The notes beneath the pieces are model-generated. The model saw nothing but the letters and a program-made list of their open reading frames with translations. It ran no database searches and was not told the origin of the DNA. A DNA stretch of 64,000 bases from Panaeolus papilionaceus (Eukaryota; Basidiomycota; Agaricomycetes; Agaricales), in assembly GCA_015501605.1 (NCBI GenBank), contig JADNRZ010000006.1:2294001-2358000 (forward strand), written 5' to 3'. Each line of letters starts with the position of its first letter. Position 1 is the first letter of the stretch. Below, piece by piece: positions 48,001 through 59,229 of this stretch. The position numbers were made by a program, and so were the translations under genes.

Positions 48001-49367
48001 GCCAGCCCGAGGACAGCTGCAATGAGTGGACGTGGCGTGGGTAGAGGAATGTCAGATAAAGGCAAAGAGTTAATGGGATCTGGCGGTGCATGGGATTTGA
48101 TCAAGCATACGAGGACACATCTTGTGCGGATATACCCCAAGGGGACGAGGTTGAATTCGAGTAATTATTTGCCGAATAAATTTTGGGCCGTTGGTGCTCA
48201 GTTAGTTGCATTGAATTGGCAAACGTTTGGTGAGGTTGCTTTTGTTTTGTCGTTCTGGTGCTTTATGGGACGTTTACTGACCCTTGCTTTTATCTTTTTT
48301 TAAATTGATTTTCTAGACCTTGGATTCACGATAAACCAAGCCATGTTCCTACGCAATGGGCGTTCAGGATATGTTCTCAAGCCAGCAGTCCTTAGGCCTC
48401 AAGTCATCCCTACTTATCCACCCCATCACAGGGAATGTGTGGATCACTCACCCTCAAGGCATAAGGATCAACATCAGCACCTTGCTCAGCACCATCTCGC
48501 TAGCCAACTGCATCTACATAGACATCACTCATCATTTCCGCTCACCAACAAAGAGCTGTTGGCGACTCGGACGTGGTATCATCTTGATATTACGATAATC
48601 TCAGCACAGCAGCTTCCTAGACCTAAGGATGCGAGCGGGAGAGAGGTACCCGGACGAGCGATTGTGGATCCCTATGTGGAGGTCACAGTCCATGTCCCCG
48701 ACGGACCTTTGCTACAGAAAGGGTCTGGGGGAGGGAGTGGATCTGGTGGGTTGGGTGCGGGTTTGAGTCTGAAACGAGGCCGGAGTAGGAGTCGACCTAG
48801 ATATGTCAGCGTGGATAGAAAGAGGAGCACGAGCCGAAAGCCGCAATCGGGGCATGATGTTAAAGCCAATGGAGCTACGCCGTCGTTTATGGTGGATGAC
48901 AAGGGCACCTGGGACCTGCACTCTGCTCATCAACCTGAACCCAATGGGTCTAGTGCTATTGCCAGTGTTAACGAACGAGTGGTGACGAAGCATACGGGGG
49001 TGGTGAAACGGAATGGATTTAATCCTGTCTGGGAGGAGAAGTTAAGGTTGACCTTTGATTGTGTGGGTGATATGTTGGATTTGGCGTTTGTGAGATTTGC
49101 TGTTAAGCAGGAGGATGGTGCAAAACATGAGACGGATGAGGGGTTGGCGGTGTATTGTGCACCTGTGGGGTGCTTGGGAATGGGTCAGTCGCCTTTTTTT
49201 TTTCTTCATTATTATTATTGTTCATACTAGGCCCTCTCCTGATGATGTTTTTTACAGGTTACCGACACCTTCCGTTAAATGACTCTCAGCTCTCACAATA
49301 TCTTTATTCGACACTCTTCGTCAAAATTAACCTCAGCTGGGTTGGAGAGGGTGAACAATGCGACTAA
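45064..49367 (+). CDS. PLC1: Phosphoinositide-specific phospholipase C
   Basis: Hydrolyses PIP2 to IP3 and diacylglycerol at the plasma membrane. Nine exons (45064-45394, 45486-45871, 45922-46092, 46149-46533, 46633-46958, 47015-47297, 47351-48229, 48317-49183, 49258-49367) encode about 1,245 residues. Order: Pro/Ser-rich N-terminus; PH-like region (about 85-210, [19 protein letters not shown]); EF-hand-like region ([30 protein letters not shown]); X box ([22 protein letters not shown] with the catalytic His-Asn, [27 protein letters not shown]); a long Ser-rich linker; Y box ([64 protein letters not shown]); and C2 ([36 protein letters not shown]). A His-rich segment (about 48425-48540) sits between Y and C2. 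Delta-type, as in other fungi. Confidence 0.95.
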
Positions 49368-49873
49368 CGCGCGCCTTTTCCTCTTCGCCATTCTCTGCTT
49401 TCTATCTTGTGCTGTCATGTCCTATCCTTCTACAACTCCCTTTCGTCTATCTTTTTAATTATACCCTGGATCACATTTCCACAGCCCCTTTCTTGTTCTT
49501 ATTCGTGCTCGCATAACCTTAACTTTATCATATCACATTCAGTTCATCCACTTCATTGCACCAATTATCGCTCTCGTATTCCGCGTCCTGTGTTGCCGTC
49601 TCACTCCCTACTGTAGCCATAAACACATGAAATACTGCATCATGTAACTCTTATTCATATTCTTTGTAGATATTACCTCATAATAATCACGATGTTGTGT
49701 ACTGTATGTCCTGTTTTTGTAGATTTTCTTTCATTTCCGCGTTCCCAGACTTGGGATTTTGTAGTTTCTTGCACACATAATTAGCCCGACTTCGCCTGCC
49801 CTTTAGCGCTGTGTTGTATCATTAATATTGCTGTCTATATTTCATTTCATCAGCCTCTTGATTAGTTGCGGGA
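49368..49873. other. Intergenic, pyrimidine-rich
   Basis: Downstream region of PLC1 and upstream of the tandem pair. CT-rich on the plus strand. No supported gene. Confidence 0.5.
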
Positions 49874-50424
49874 ATGGTGTGGCACGACTGCTCCGTGCAG
49901 GATACACGACTGCACATTTCTACAACACGCCATCAGATAGTAGGGTCGTTCAGAGTAGTCTAAGAGCATTTCGACTTGATTTCGTTTTCACTTTGTTTTC
50001 ATTTCAGATTCCATTCGAGTCTCGGCAGGGGCCAAACGGAGCTCCTTGCAACTGCGATTCTGCTTACAGATCAACTGCAAGGCCTCGAGGCCGTGGTAGT
50101 TACAACTACAACCGCAAGCTGTACATTTCCGGACCCCAGATTAACGATGGTGCGTTGGAGCTGGAGGATGAAGACGTATACGACTTCAGTGTCGATTTCT
50201 CCGACACTCCCGCTCTTCATCAGCCAACTTCCGATGCTGTTTCTCTCTTCGACCTGGCCCGACCAGCCAAGAAACGAGGACCTGCGAAGGAATTTGAAGT
50301 CGTCCCCCGCTTGCGCAATGTCCTAGCTCTAGAGGACAATGACGATATTGAGTCGTTCTACCTTGCTTCCACTAGCGGCGGAGATGACGAATGGGAGCAC
50401 ATTTCTGACTATTCTGGATCATAG
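49874..50424 (+). CDS. Small acidic protein, tandem copy A
   Basis: The supported exon is 50008-50424, opened by a strong acceptor (TTTTCATTTCAG). Its frame includes ARPRGRGSYNYNRK, PQINDGALELEDEDVYDFSVDFSDTPAL, SLFDLARPAKKRGPAKEFEV and WEHISDYSGS. A possible first exon with ATG at 49874 and a GTAGGG donor near 49938 keeps phase but is weak. The same order of motifs, about 45% alike by eye, occurs in the next gene, so the two are tandem duplicates. The acidic VYDF.VDF.D core and basic PAKKRG box are the conserved parts. No family recognised; probably intrinsically disordered. Confidence 0.55.
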
Positions 50425-50518
50425 TTTATTGATGCTGACGCTGACATACCTTTCCTCCAGACAATCCGAGCTAAAGCTCATGCTGAAGGTGCTACCTTCG
50501 CTATTGCGCGAGAATCCA

Positions 50519-51080
50519 TGCATGTACCTCGTCATCCAGAGGGATTGGAAGCAACACCATATGTATGACCATGATTTCTCTCTCACTTATGCCGTGTGCA
50601 CTGACGGTAAATTTCATGTAGGCACCAAGACACACGGATCCTAACTATCACAAACCCGCCCCAAGCCCTCGTGGACGGGGCAACCCTGACTACCGGAGCA
50701 AGGCATTCGTCTCCGCACCTCAAGTCGACGATAGTGTTCTCAAACTGACAGATGATGACGTCTACGACTTCCGGGTAGACTTCATTGACTCACCCGAGTT
50801 GCCTGATGGCGAATCTCCTGTACATTCATTCTCCCTTTATGAGTTGGCAAAGCCTGCGAAGAAGCGGGGAACAGTGAAGGAGTTTGAGGTGATACCAAGG
50901 GTGAGGAATGCGGTGGTGCTGTCGGAAGAGGAGCATGATGGGGTGGGGTTGTTTTATGTTGCTTCGACGTGTGGGGACGATGAAGACTGGGAGAGAATTT
51001 CTGAGACAGGAACAACAGACCAGAAGCATCAACTGTACGAGTCGCAGTCTGATATCAATGTAGAGGCATCTATAATATAA
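50519..51080 (+). CDS. Small acidic protein, tandem copy B
   Basis: Two exons, about 50519-50561 and 50622-51080. They give MHVPRHPEGLEATPY then APRHTDPNYHKP, SPRGRGNPDYRSK, PQVDDSVLKLTDDDVYDFRVDFIDSPEL, SLYELAKPAKKRGTVKEFEV and DDEDWERISETGTT. The homologous boxes appear in the same order as in copy A. The open frame extends upstream of the ATG to an acceptor-like CTTTCCTCCAG at about 50460, only 36 bases after the stop of copy A, so a spliced transcript joining the two, or a longer N-terminus, is possible. Function unknown. Confidence 0.6.
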
Positions 51081-51570
51081 CTTTGGCCAGAAAACTATGG
51101 TATACTTTCTGATTAGATCTATAAATTATAACGTAGTGCTAAATACATTCTTGGTTCTTACGCTCGAGTCTCCGTAGCCGGAGTAGTCGAGTATGGGGAG
51201 AGGGAGAGGTCATCGAGAACGAACCCCTCCCAGTGTGAGAGCCGAGGGCGGTGGACGGATGAGCCCCCATACCGACCACGGCTAGAACTCGAGAGAATAA
51301 TACATGATGTATCAACTAGTGAATAATGAAGGGTATGCCTGTAGATAAAATCAATCATGGTGAAGCAATGGAAAGATCGACGAAGAAGGGAAGCGGTGGG
51401 TGGGTAAAGAAAAACGAGCCACGAGCCGAGATACAGCAGGCGGCGTGGAGAGTGCTAGGAAATAGAATAAAATAGAGTACAAGAAAGAAATGGAAGCTGG
51501 AGGCGCGACGTAGGATGACCTCTTCACGTGACCAAGAAGGCGGATCTGTGCGAGCACAGATCCTTCCAAT
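51081..51570. other. Intergenic between convergent genes
   Basis: 3' flanks of copy B and of the deaminase-like gene. Open frames here are weak; nothing called. Confidence 0.5.
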
Positions 51571-52449
51571 CTAGCGTCTCCCAACCCGACCAGCCGCGGC
51601 TTTCTGCGCTTCCCATCGAGCCTTCTGCTCAGCCTGGACATTGGCTCCAGGAACATGTCCCATCCTCGCATGTACAACATGCATCTTTTCAAGCACCTGA
51701 AGGCACTTGTCACATATCGTTGCTACCCCTCCTTGCTTATTAAGACCCGCAATACCAAGCACGTACACTGTGAGACCCCTGGTGCCAGAAAACCCGACTC
51801 TGAAGGAGCCCTACCAGTCAGTTTTCCCGCCCTCTATGGTTTTACAGTGGTACTGGTCAGTATACTTGTCACGCGTCTTATCAGCGTCGCCGTTACCCGT
51901 CAACGCCTTTGTCAGTGCCGCTGTCTCAGCGTGGTGCCATATATCGTATGGCGCTTCTTCTGCTGTGAGGTAATCGGACATATACCCCTTCAAAAAGGTC
52001 GGTGTCTCCACTTTGAGTTGTGCAATATATCCCGATTCCCGTGGTATGCTATGCAAGTACACCCGCGCTGTTTCTTGTTTGTGCACAGCAGCCACAATGA
52101 AGTTGCGCTCCGTGTTTTTCCCTAGGAATTTGAGGTACGCCTCAGCGTATTTTGTAAGCTCAGCCGGGGTCGTCTGTAGCTCCTGATTGGTTTGGTATGC
52201 TTTGACATCTGTGTGGAATGTCCTCAATTCAGGAGAGCGGTATTGGTGCTCTGAAAAGCAGGTGGACGTCGGCTTCTCACAGTCTGTGAGGTACTTCTCA
52301 AGACCACCATTGCGACGAACGAGGGTCTCCCCGTAGATTCCGGGTAGCGTCCAAAGGGGGTGCGCGACTACGATGGCACTAAGACTGAGGATGGTGACAA
52401 GTGAGCGCAAGCTGAGGAAATTCAAAGAGAAGGAGGATGGAGAAGGCAT
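51571..52449 (-). CDS. Secreted cytidine-deaminase-fold protein (deaminase-like)
   Basis: Two exons, 52449-51866 and 51778-51571, encode about 263 residues. A signal peptide is evident (SLRSLVTILSLSAIVVAHP, residues 13-31). The C-terminal half has the zinc motifs of the CDA superfamily: WHHAETAALTKAL with HAE at 173-175, then VYVLGIAGLNKQGG, then ATICDKCLQVLEKMHVV with CxxC at 217-220. Between them lies an 87-base GTATAC...CCAG intron that contains an in-frame TAG; unspliced RNA would end before the CxxC half. The N-terminal region (Cys57, Cys64; helical 75-125) is not recognised. Related deaminase domains are known as fungal and bacterial secreted effectors and as nucleic-acid or base deaminases; which substrate is used here is unknown. 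The proline usual before the first Cys is Ile. Fold assignment is from motifs only. Confidence 0.62.
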
Positions 52450-53522
52450 ATTGGTGCTCGAGGAGATAGTTTAAGGGTTGATGATGAGTTGCTAGATTTA
52501 ACGCGCTCCAGGCAGGATTGGATTGCTTGTTCTCTTGAGAGAATGTTTACAGACCAGCTGTTGTTGTTGTCCTTGAAAAAAAGAAATGGCACCTGTCTTT
52601 TAAGTCTTTTCAGTGATCCAACGCAGAATTTCAGGCGCCGGAAACATTTGCAGCGCTCAGCAATTTCGTGTTTTGTTTTCCTACTTCGAATTCGAATCTG
52701 ATCTGAAAGCATGGTAGCAGGATTGTGATGAAATTGGGTGAAAAAGTAGCACATTAATTCCCACAGGTACTTACCAGCCTCCGAGTTTCAGCTTGTAGTA
52801 ACCGCAGAACATGCACAGTTATTCCCGGAATATATCTCTCTAAGAAGTGTATTATGCACTTAATTGAAGCAAATCCCCTCTCGATCTAGCTCAGACGAGT
52901 CAATTCCTCATTTTCAACGGCTTTCACCTCAAGCACGGTAAAGTGTCAATAATTATGCAGCTCCAAATGCCTACGAAAGGCTGAACACCAACCGAAGTTC
53001 CCCGTCATGACGATCCTAGTTATCTATCAATAAATGCGACAAGTGTTCCATCAACTAAGCCATCTCAAGTGAATCATTAGCACAAGTAACTCAGTTACAA
53101 TGGGTGGACGCTGTGTGTGTGTCTTGACTTGGTGGATGATGGAATGAGAGTGCGATGTGTCGTGAGCTTCTGATGCCATTAGCGAAAATTTCAACGCATG
53201 TCGAGGCTGTCATGCAGTAAAAATAGGGGATGATAAGTATGAAACATGCAGTGTTATGTGCATCTGATTCGTGAACGATGTATCGCAAACGAGATGTACA
53301 TGCATAGTGTCCCTGTAGACCACTAAGATGTCCAAATACACGCGTAGGATGGTGTACAGTGAAAGACAAACATAATCGGTTCTCGGCGTTCAACGTTCAG
53401 CGTTCAGCAAAACTTCGGCATGCTTTATTTAGACAAGGCGCACGGACCTCTCGCGAGCCCCATGACTATTCCTTGATAGCTCTCTTCCTCACTAGTCTCT
53501 GCCTTGTTTCTTGCCATAATTC
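52450..53522. other. Intergenic, about 1.07 kb
   Basis: Divergent promoter space between the deaminase-like gene and the GTPase. No supported gene or repeat. Confidence 0.45.
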
Positions 53523-54884
53523 ATGACATCCCTAGCCAACTTGCAAAGGAATTTCAAGTACCTCAGTCTCACGGGTACTATCGACGTACGAAAGGTACAG
53601 CGAGGCAACAGATGGGCTCCTAACGCCCTGAAAATATTGTAGGGAAACAGTACTTTCAGCCCCATCGTAGGTGAACTTAGCCGGGTCAATCAATTTAGAA
53701 TAATCGGTCCTACTGGAGCAGGGAAGAGTAGCGTAGGTGCTTAATAATATTTTCGCCCCATTGCTAAAACAGAACGATGATTCCGAATACAGTTCATTGA
53801 AGCACTAGCAGGCCCATATTCGTCGGTCAACAACTTGTCGAGCAGTCAGCTTGAGGGATATACACAACATGTATCGGCTTATGAGGTCAAGGGTATAGAA
53901 TGGCGTAGTTCACCTGTCTACTTGATTGACACACCTGGCTTCGCCGATGAGAAAATCTCCTCACTTGAAATCGTAAACCAGGTCCAGCGCTTGATGAACG
54001 ACAACAGGTGCGTAACGATCTGTGTTTCTCCTTTCCTCTTTAATTCACATTCGGGGCGCGTTCATGTCTAAAGTGACGAAACGGTTGGTTTGATACTATA
54101 CTTCACGCCTATTACAGTTACCCGCTTGCCAGGATCTCAACGGGCGGTCCTCAAGCTGTGTAAAGCTGTCGCAGGTCTCCCGTCAGCCGGAGGTCTCACT
54201 ATCGTAACTACGATGTGGGACACGTTGTGGAGTGAGCAGTCGAGGGTGAGAGCGAAGTCAAATCTCGAACAACTCACCAATGGTGTATGGAAGGTGCGAT
54301 TGCAATGTGTCACCTCGATCAGGAGCGTTGTAACATGGAGGATACAGGACTTTATTAGCCAGAGAAGCAAGATTACAAAGTTCCACAACACCCAGGCATC
54401 AGCTTTGAAAATCTTGAATATCGCTGTCGGAAGAACACGACACGATTTTTTCCAGATCGAGCATGCTATCATGGACGGGACAAAACACTCCCAGACAGTG
54501 TTCGGCGACAGTTTGTACGAAGACCTTATCAATAGAGTTCAATCGTTGTGTCTGAGGAAGGGGAATCTCATTTCTGATACCAGCAGTCTCACAAATTCAG
54601 AAGACGCAGAGGCGAAAGCAATTCTTGACTCGGAACTTATGGACGTCAACAGGCTGCTCGCTAAATTTGAACAACAACTCGTGGACTTTGACAGCACGTC
54701 CCACCCCTCGCCTTCACCTCTTTCATCAGCCACTCTTCCAAATTCTTCACAATCATCGGAACCGGGTCCAAGCGTCGATCATGATGCACAAGTTGTATCT
54801 GATCCAAATCCTATGATTAGACTTGGTCGAATGAAGGATTATACCAAGCGATGGGTTGGAAGGCTCGCTCAACGTCCCTCGTGA
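53523..54884 (+). CDS. P-loop GTPase, AIG1/septin-like G domain, intact copy
   Basis: Five exons (53523-53638, 53699-53732, 53793-54007, 54074-54293, 54348-54884) encode 373 residues. G1/Walker A is IIGPTGAGKSS (residues 40-50), carried partly on a tiny 34-base exon. G3 is LIDTPGF (D96-F100). The G4-like motif is IVTTMWD (T167-D171). This set resembles AIG1/IMAP and septin-like TRAFAC GTPases that are widespread in Agaricomycetes. The C-terminal part has a heptad-like helix (SELMDVNRLLAKFEQQLVDFD) and a Ser/Pro-rich tail ending LGRMKDYTKRWVGRL, a possible membrane-binding amphipathic end. The last intron (54 bases, no stop) could also be retained in frame. A decayed copy lies at 43830-44830 and a relic at 34060-34335. 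Confidence 0.82.
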
Positions 54885-55189
54885 TATTATTTCATTGACT
54901 TGGATTGAATTATCCAAATTTCCATTCAAGCTATTTTATGTTTTAGAAATAAGCAGAGTCGGAATCTTGGGGCCTATCTACACGCTATACTTCAAGTTTA
55001 CCCGACCTACTTGAATATTATTTCAAAAAACAACTTGGGCGTTTGATCGGCCTTCCCTGTGATGCTAGCATTGAGAGACTCGAGTAAAATTGAGTAAACC
55101 TGATTACATGAGAGACATAGATTTCGTACAAGTACAAAAAAAATTGAAAAAAACTACGGAATAACTAGTGTACAAGATCGTAAATACCC
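54885..55189. other. Short intergenic between convergent genes
   Basis: Just over 300 bases of AT-rich 3' flanking sequence; nothing else seen. Confidence 0.5.
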
Positions 55190-57325
55190 TCACTGCGGCG
55201 GTGGCTTCAATAGCTCAGCAAGGGGAGCATCAAACGCATCCGGCACGGAAGTGATACCCTGAACATACTCATGAGGTCGTCCGCCATTGTTGATGGCAGT
55301 TGACTTGGTCCTCCACGGTCCCTCCGCGAACATTGCCTGCGAGAACGAGCGCTCCCAAGCCGAATCGTCAAAGTCGGGTTGAATGAACTCTCCCGAAATA
55401 GTATCCGAGGAAAGGGTCTTCCACTCCTCGCTCGTTCTGAAAACAATCCCAACAGGGCTCGGCGTCTCCCATGCATCCCAGATTTGTCCTGAAGCCACCA
55501 GGCCAACATTGGCACGATACTCGCTCTGAGCTACGTACGCAGCGAGAACGACCTTCGTGGTGTTGTCGAACCTCACAGTGTAGCGATCCGGTACGTCCCA
55601 CGTATCGCCCATCCCAACGAGACGCCCATTGACGTAAAGAGTGTAGCGTCGCTCTCCTGCGATATCAATAGTGAGGGTGTTGACGGGTCTGTCGGTGGTG
55701 ATGGTATGTCTGAATGCCCTTGCATGGGGTGGGTTAGGTCGTGGGTTCTCGTCCGCTTCCTGCGTCCAGATCCAACTAGACCCAGCGAGTGGAACAGGGC
55801 TCGAAAGGAAGGCTTCTGGTTTAGCGTCTACATCGGCAGAGGAGCCTGGATTGGTTAGAGGAGCCGAGTCACCTTGTGCTGGTGTCGATGTGCTGTCATC
55901 TGCGACCTCAACTGGTGGGGCATCCTCTGCCTCTTGCTTGACCGATACGTCGCCATCAGGTGCAGTGGTGTCAGGTAAAGGGACCTCTTCGTTTTGGTTG
56001 AGAGCGGTATTATCTTCATCGGTAACTGTTGGCTGGTCATCACCTCCCTCGGTGGGTGGTTGGCTTACGGCTTCGTCCGGTGCGGGGTCAGAGACGGGGA
56101 TAGGGTCGTCACTTTCCACCGGAATAGAGCTCCTATCCTCATCAGAGATGGGTTGAGTATCATCACCGGCATTGGACTGTGAGTCGTCGTCGGGTTCAAG
56201 AGCGTCCGCATCCGGATTCACTGCTTCTGGTATGGTGGGTGGATCGCCTCCAACGCTAGGCACGTCACCCGTTGTCATAGGATCAGGGTCAAGTTGAGAT
56301 TCGTCGCCTTCAGTAGGCAGAGGTGCATCGTCCGTGGCAGTAAGGGGAGGATTGAGCTGATCTGCATCGCTGGGCTCTGGGGCTGGCTGGTTATCACCAT
56401 CGTTGCAGTCCAAGGAGTCGTTCTCGTTGACGACATTGTCGGTTGGAATTCCTGTCCCCGCAACTCCGGTTGTGGTTGAATCACCACCAGTGTAGGTAGC
56501 AGGCACACCCTTGGAGGCGTTCAAACCGGCAAGGAACGAGTCAAGTACGGTGGGGTTTAGCCAATCCTGAGGAGTAGCATAGCACTCTGCGTCGACAGTC
56601 GCGAGCTCGTTCAAGATGGCCCACTGAACAGCGGCGACTCTTTGGTCGACACTGGCCGAGAGGTTGGCAACGACTTGGTTGACAGACTGAATCAGTTCCT
56701 GATGAATCTGCTGATTTACAGATTGGAGGGTGTAAGAGCTGACGCGACCGACAAAGTCTCGGAATCGGGGGTCTTTGGAGATGGATGAAAAGTCAGGTTG
56801 GGCAACGATACTGAACCGCATCCATGGGGCCTGAGCGAGGAAGCTCGCAATCTCTTGGGTGCTTCTAATAGGCCATCTCCATAAATTGGTGCTCAGAAAT
56901 GCTCAAAATATCAGACTCACGGCTGTATTTGGACGTTTCCAGTTTCGGGACCAAGAGTCGTCGTTGAAGATATGTTGCTGGTGTAGCCAAACATTGCATC
57001 GCTGTGGCTATTCATAAGTTTTTGTGTCGGTGTTAAATATGAGACATCTATACCTTTTAGTGCTCATCATACTGCTACTGGCGCTGATAGCACCTGGTGC
57101 GCTATTGATGAAAGTATGGGTTAGTTCGCTACGAATCCCATACGTAAATGGAAGACATACTCGAACGTTAGCGGGGGGACGATGCCTGCGTTGAGAGGGG
57201 TCTTCTGGGGTAATCTTTAAATCATTGTCAGCGATACGCTCAACTGGAACGGAATGGTGTACCTACCCAAGAGGAGGTTGTAACAATCCTCCATTTCCAG
57301 CAAATGACCAAGGCTGAAACGACAT
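55190..57325 (-). CDS. Large acidic protein with C-terminal lectin-like domain, paralogue A
   Basis: Five exons (57325-57267, 57214-57161, 57101-57054, 57001-56921, 56864-55190) encode 638 residues. Short N-terminal exons (MSFQPWSFAGNGG) lead to a conserved helical block, FLAQAPWMRFSIVAQPDFSSISKDPRFRDFVGRVSSYTL then QQIHQELIQSVNQVVANLSASVDQRV, likely a coiled coil. A disordered, very acidic Asp/Glu/Pro/Thr-rich region of about 250 residues follows. The C-terminal ~190 residues (SSWIWTQEADENPRP, AFRHTI, LTIDIAGERRYTLYVNGRLVG, IWDAWETPSPVG) resemble the galactose-binding-like beta-sandwich found in some glycosidases and lectins; this is by motif only. No signal peptide or transmembrane segment. 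Divergent to paralogue B at 59230. Confidence 0.72.
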
Positions 57326-59229
57326 TGGAAAAGGAATATCTTGTGATGAACTGTGAGGAAGTCCGAAGTTAAACGATGGAATCCCGAAGGCTAACTTGCT
57401 ATATACTTATAGAATAAAAGAAGGAATCGCCCTCCTCCAGGTTTGGTACGAGTATTTTCATTCGAGGTTCAAATTCGGACACAGAATACGGACACCACGG
57501 GACTAATAGGAACTAATGAACGTCCGATGGAGCTATGGTCATATGCTCGTTCGTTTTGCGATTCAATTCCAAGGCAGTTGCCGGCGTTACGAGGGAAGAA
57601 GAGGATATGGCGTAATGTTTCTCGAGTAGGAACTCGGGATGAAGCCTGACCGATAAGAGTTCGTAGATGTCGGACGGAAGACAGAGACAATATGTTTTCT
57701 TCACAGAATGACAGGAGGAATAGAAGACGAGAAGACGTATCAAGGGTCTGGACGTGGTAATTAATGCCTTTGACAAGGCGTGTCTGAATGATGGTTATCA
57801 GAAAGGCAGGGTTAACGCCGAGCCGTGCCTCGCAGCGTCTACCAGAACTTCTGACAATTGTTGTATTCTACTTACTACAAACCTGAGTAAAACTAGTAGA
57901 AATACTCTGTCTAAAGTTTAACATTACATCACCATATGAACGTCACATTAATTCTAAATACATCGGGGTGTACTGTTTAGAGGATGGGTTCAGGTGTCTC
58001 GCATTGGAAGGCTCCACAGAGTGCATATGATAATGTGGGGTTAGTTAGCTTTAACAGAGCGATAGCAATTGAGAACGGGAGGTTCGAACTTCGAAGCTGT
58101 TATCAACTCTATCCTTTTCTGGGGTCAGGCGTTCTTGCCCTCCGGCCACTGATGTTCTCAGGGTAATTATAGGGCGTGTGAGCTTCGCTCCAATGCTAAA
58201 GTTTGTCTTTGTCACCTACGCGCATCTTCTCCATTTTGGCTCAACAATATCACGCTTCACAAGGGAATCGTACATCGTAAAACCGTATGTAATAAGTAGC
58301 ACACATTTTAAGGCGAGTACGCATTTAAGTACTTTACCCTGGCTGGCTGCGGCTGTATCTGGGCCAGCAGGTCGTTCAAATGTTATACCGGAGATACACA
58401 TTTTAACACTGACATCGGCATTGGCATATCAATTCAATCAAAGAGAATGTATTTATAGAATGTCAAAGCCAGAATCAGACTGATTGTGGCTTTGACTGAA
58501 TCACCTCCACTCCTAGAATAAAAGCAATTCAATAGGCGATGTCCTTGTCCGATAACACGGGGTAATTGAATCGTCACTGGAAAGGTTGTAATTATCCACC
58601 CATGTCATACTTTCGGAACGATAATGAAGAGTGATAGCAATCGCCGGTGGTGCTTTGGACGGCCAATTGCCGCTCATGCACAGCAATTGCAACAAAATGA
58701 CACTCCGGAGTTGCTAATCTGTGGAGATTCACACCGTTTCGAACTCACAATCATTGCATCTTTCCCACAACCCCTGTCGACATTGCTCCACCTTCTCACG
58801 AACTGAACAGCCCATCAAAATTAAGTATAACATCGCGGGTTGATGTTGTTACGCCGCGCGGAAAACATAGCAAGATACCTGATATAGGCGGAGCTTGTTT
58901 CGATATGATTTGCTGTTTCCATCGGTGCTTCGTCACACCGAGATGGAAGCATAACGGCTTCTTCCAACCAGGTGATACCACATTTGACCGTCCCGAGAGA
59001 ATTTACTCATCATCTAGAAGCATTGTACCTGTTACCTGCTTACGTTGCGTTTGAATGGCGTTAGGTGGCCGTTTTACATCCGAACATTTTCGTAGGACGA
59101 GCTCTGGACTTGGAATGAATGAACGACGTCTCAAGCGATATATAAGTGTGCTAGTCATTCCGTACACTCCAGGCAACCAGCCCCGTTATTCCATTCTCAT
59201 TACTGCTATTCAACTTCCTTCTCTACGAA
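57326..59229. other. Intergenic, shared promoter region of the divergent pair
   Basis: About 1.9 kb between the two head-to-head paralogues. No supported gene; a GGTTCGAAC string near 58082 is not a tRNA. Contains the TATA-like box at 59140. Confidence 0.5.
59140..59146 (+). promoter_or_regulatory. TATA-like box of paralogue B
   Basis: TATATAA 90 bases upstream of the ATG at 59230. Confidence 0.45.

Noticed and set aside
51811..51813. Stop-codon read-through (TAG) in the deaminase-like gene
   Set aside because: An 87-base GT-AG intron removes the stop and keeps frame, so recoding is not needed.
58078..58095. GGTTCGAAC, B-box-like string
   Set aside because: Flanks do not form a T-stem or acceptor stem.
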